In this document: positions 62,840-64,000 of the stretch, in pieces
Layout of the letters: each line of letters starts with the position of its first letter
How positions within the stretch are numbered: position 1 is the stretch's first letter
Source: Amycolatopsis oliviviridis
GTDB lineage: Bacteria > Actinomycetota > Actinomycetes > Mycobacteriales > Pseudonocardiaceae
Assembly (NCBI RefSeq): GCF_014654365.1
Contig: NZ_BNAY01000002.1
Coordinates: 806,001-870,000, forward strand
Length of the DNA stretch: 64,000 bases
Reading direction: 5' to 3'
Position numbers and translations under genes: made by a program
Notes under the pieces: generated by a model
Seen by the model: only the letters and a program-made list of their open reading frames with translations
The model's database searches: none
What the model was told of the DNA's origin: nothing

Positions 62840-63292
62840 TCATCCCACCGGTTCGCCGATCAGCGACCCACCGGCGCCCTGCAATTGTGCGCGGAGTTCC
62901 GGCGTGAGGATCTGACCGACGCGGTCGACGAGCATCGTCATCTCGTAGGCGACCTGCCCGATGTCGCAGTTCGGCGCGGCGAGGATGGCCAGGCAGGAGC
63001 CGTCGCTGATGGACATCAGCACCATGATGCCGAGTTCCATCTCGACGACGGTCTCGTTGACCGCGCCCGCTTCGAAGCAGCGCGCGGCGCCCTGGGTCAG
63101 GCTCACCAGGCCGGACGCGACCGCGGCCAGCTGGTCGGCGCGGTCCAGCGGGAGCCTGCTGGACGCGGTGAGCAGGAGGCCGTCCGCCGACACGACCACG
63201 GCGTGCGCCACTCCGGGTACCCGCTCGGCGAAGTCATTGACCAGCCACCCGAACTGGTTCTGCTGGGGCTGGGCCGGGTTCGGCGAGGTCAT
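62840..63292 (-). CDS. Roadblock/LC7 protein (CvnB-like)
   Basis: A 150-residue roadblock domain: FGWLVNDFAERVPGVAHAVV, VSADGLLLTASSRLPLDRAD and LTQGAARCFEAGAVNETVVE. It regulates the conservon GTPase. Overlaps the upstream kinase-like gene by 4 bp and precedes the DUF742 gene by 7 bp. Confidence 0.9.
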   Translation of the reverse strand: MTSPNPAQPQQNQFGWLVNDFAERVPGVAHAVVVSADGLLLTASSRLPLDRADQLAAVASGLVSLTQGAARCFEAGAVNETVVEMELGIMVLMSISDGSCLAILAAPNCDIGQVAYEMTMLVDRVGQILTPELRAQLQGAGGSLIGEPVG

Positions 63293-64000
63293 TCACCCTC
63301 CAGGGTTTCGTGGTTGGCTTCGGTCGCCTGGGCTGTGTGGTGCCGTCCGCGCTGGATGCCCTGCTGGAAGCTGCTCAGGCGACCGCGCACGTCGTGCGCG
63401 TCTCGCTGTGGTCGGGGGGTGACCGCCCCGGCGGGGGGTCCCGCGCTGCCCGGGAGCAGTTGCTCCCCGCGACGGCGCCGGGGTAATCCTGCCGAAGTCA
63501 TCCTCGAGGGCACAGACTGGGACACCGCTTGGGCGGCTTTCCAGCCTTCGTCGGAGCCGAAGTTCCAGGCATCGGTCTCCTCGACAGCGGAGACCGGTTC
63601 CGGTTCCGGGGGCGCTGCCTGCGGTTTCTTCTCGGTTTTCCGGCTCGGCAACGCGGCGGGCGGTGCCGCCGGCCGCGCGGCCGTCTCCGACGACGTCGAA
63701 GACTCCGGAGCCTTCACTGCCTTCGCGGGCTCGGGCGCCGGAGCGGGCTCCGGGGTCGTGTCCGGCTGAGTGGCGGTGACGGCCGGAGCCGCCTTGTCCG
63801 CCGCTTCCTTCCGGCCTCGCCTGACCCCCTGCTGGAAGCTGCTCAGCCTGCCGCGCACGTTCGCCGGGTCGCGGACCGGCAGGTCCGACTTGGCGGCGGG
63901 CTCGGCGGCCGGGACCGACGAGGCCGCGCTGCCCGGCAGCAGCTGTTCCCCCTTGCGACGGCGCGGCAACCCGGCCTGGGTGAACGTCGACGGGGCGTGC
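63289..64000 (-). CDS. C-terminal tail of a conservon histidine kinase (5' truncated)
   Basis: The frame is open to the right window edge, where it continues as HAPSTFTQAGLPRRRKG, so the start lies beyond 64000. Only the low-complexity tail is present, about 236 residues. It holds two copies of a module: GLPRRRKGEQLLPGSA with VRGRLSSFQQGVRRGRK, and GLPRRRRGEQLLPGSA with VRGRLSSFQQGIQRGRH, separated by a Pro/Ala-rich spacer. This matches the tails of CvnA sensor kinases; kinase domains are not visible. Confidence 0.75.
   Translation of the reverse strand, partial: HAPSTFTQAGLPRRRKGEQLLPGSAASSVPAAEPAAKSDLPVRDPANVRGRLSSFQQGVRRGRKEAADKAAPAVTATQPDTTPEPAPAPEPAKAVKAPESSTSSETAARPAAPPAALPSRKTEKKPQAAPPEPEPVSAVEETDAWNFGSDEGWKAAQAVSQSVPSRMTSAGLPRRRRGEQLLPGSAGPPAGAVTPRPQRDAHDVRGRLSSFQQGIQRGRHHTAQATEANHETLEGE

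Overview
The window is high-G+C actinobacterial DNA. Dense operons with 4-bp ATGA/GTGA overlaps, frequent GTG starts, a steroid-catabolism supercluster, F420-dependent enzymes and a conservon (roadblock / DUF742 / small GTPase) point to a Pseudonocardiales-type organism, probably Amycolatopsis or a near relative. The genus is my inference; no rRNA gene is present to prove it.

Layout. (a) 1-2167: end of the ipdA-ipdB-ipdC operon for late steroid ring degradation. (b) 2199-12385: non-steroid genes. These are a hydrolase, two gene remnants, an acetyltransferase, and an ECF sigma/anti-sigma pair resembling SigL-RslA, flanked by a DUF1996 secreted protein on one side and a five-gene envelope redox operon on the other (lipoprotein, DUF4142 protein, haem-type membrane protein, ferredoxin, ferredoxin reductase). 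An HxlR regulator with a divergent MFS exporter follows. (c) 12369-21446: KstR2-type regulon fadA6-kstR2-ipdF-fadE30, divergent from fadD3-crotonase-fadE31-fadE32-fadE33 across a KstR2 operator. (d) 21427-27482: ECF sigma factor with a SnoaL-like gene, DUF222/HNH gene with a LexA box, small wHTH protein, fatty-acid desaturase, HTH fragment and subtilase. (e) 27590-47391: KstR-type regulon. It holds hsaA-D-C-B, a KstD-like flavoprotein, kstD-kshA-Cys-rich protein-kshB-chsH3, fadE28-fadE29-chsH2-chsH1-ltp2, a WS/DGAT and a lipase, with a methyltransferase, a riboflavin kinase and a DUF5134 membrane protein between them. (f) 47502-51451: SWIM protein plus SNF2 helicase. (g) 51581-54460: fadE34 divergent from kstR. 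(h) 54543-64000: two F420-type enzymes, fused isobutyryl-CoA mutase, ArsR-DUF899-RibD-like genes, and a conservon running off the right edge.

How it works together. KstD and KshAB open ring B of the steroid nucleus. HsaAB hydroxylates and HsaC cleaves ring A, and HsaD hydrolyses the product. FadE28/29, ChsH1/H2, Ltp2, ChsH3 and FadE34 shorten the side chain. FadD3, FadE30, IpdF, IpdC, IpdAB, FadA6 and FadE31-33 degrade the remaining C/D-ring propionate (HIP). I see perfect 14-bp KstR boxes (TnnAACnnGTTnnA) at five places and one perfect KstR2 box (AnCAAGnnCTTGnT), so both regulons of the pathway are represented.

The least explained material is the sigma-L-like redox module with two matching promoter candidates, a 21-nt-period inverted repeat family found at two convergent gene ends, very long perfect hairpins, a Cys-rich mini-protein between kshA and kshB, and a crotonase lacking both catalytic glutamates.
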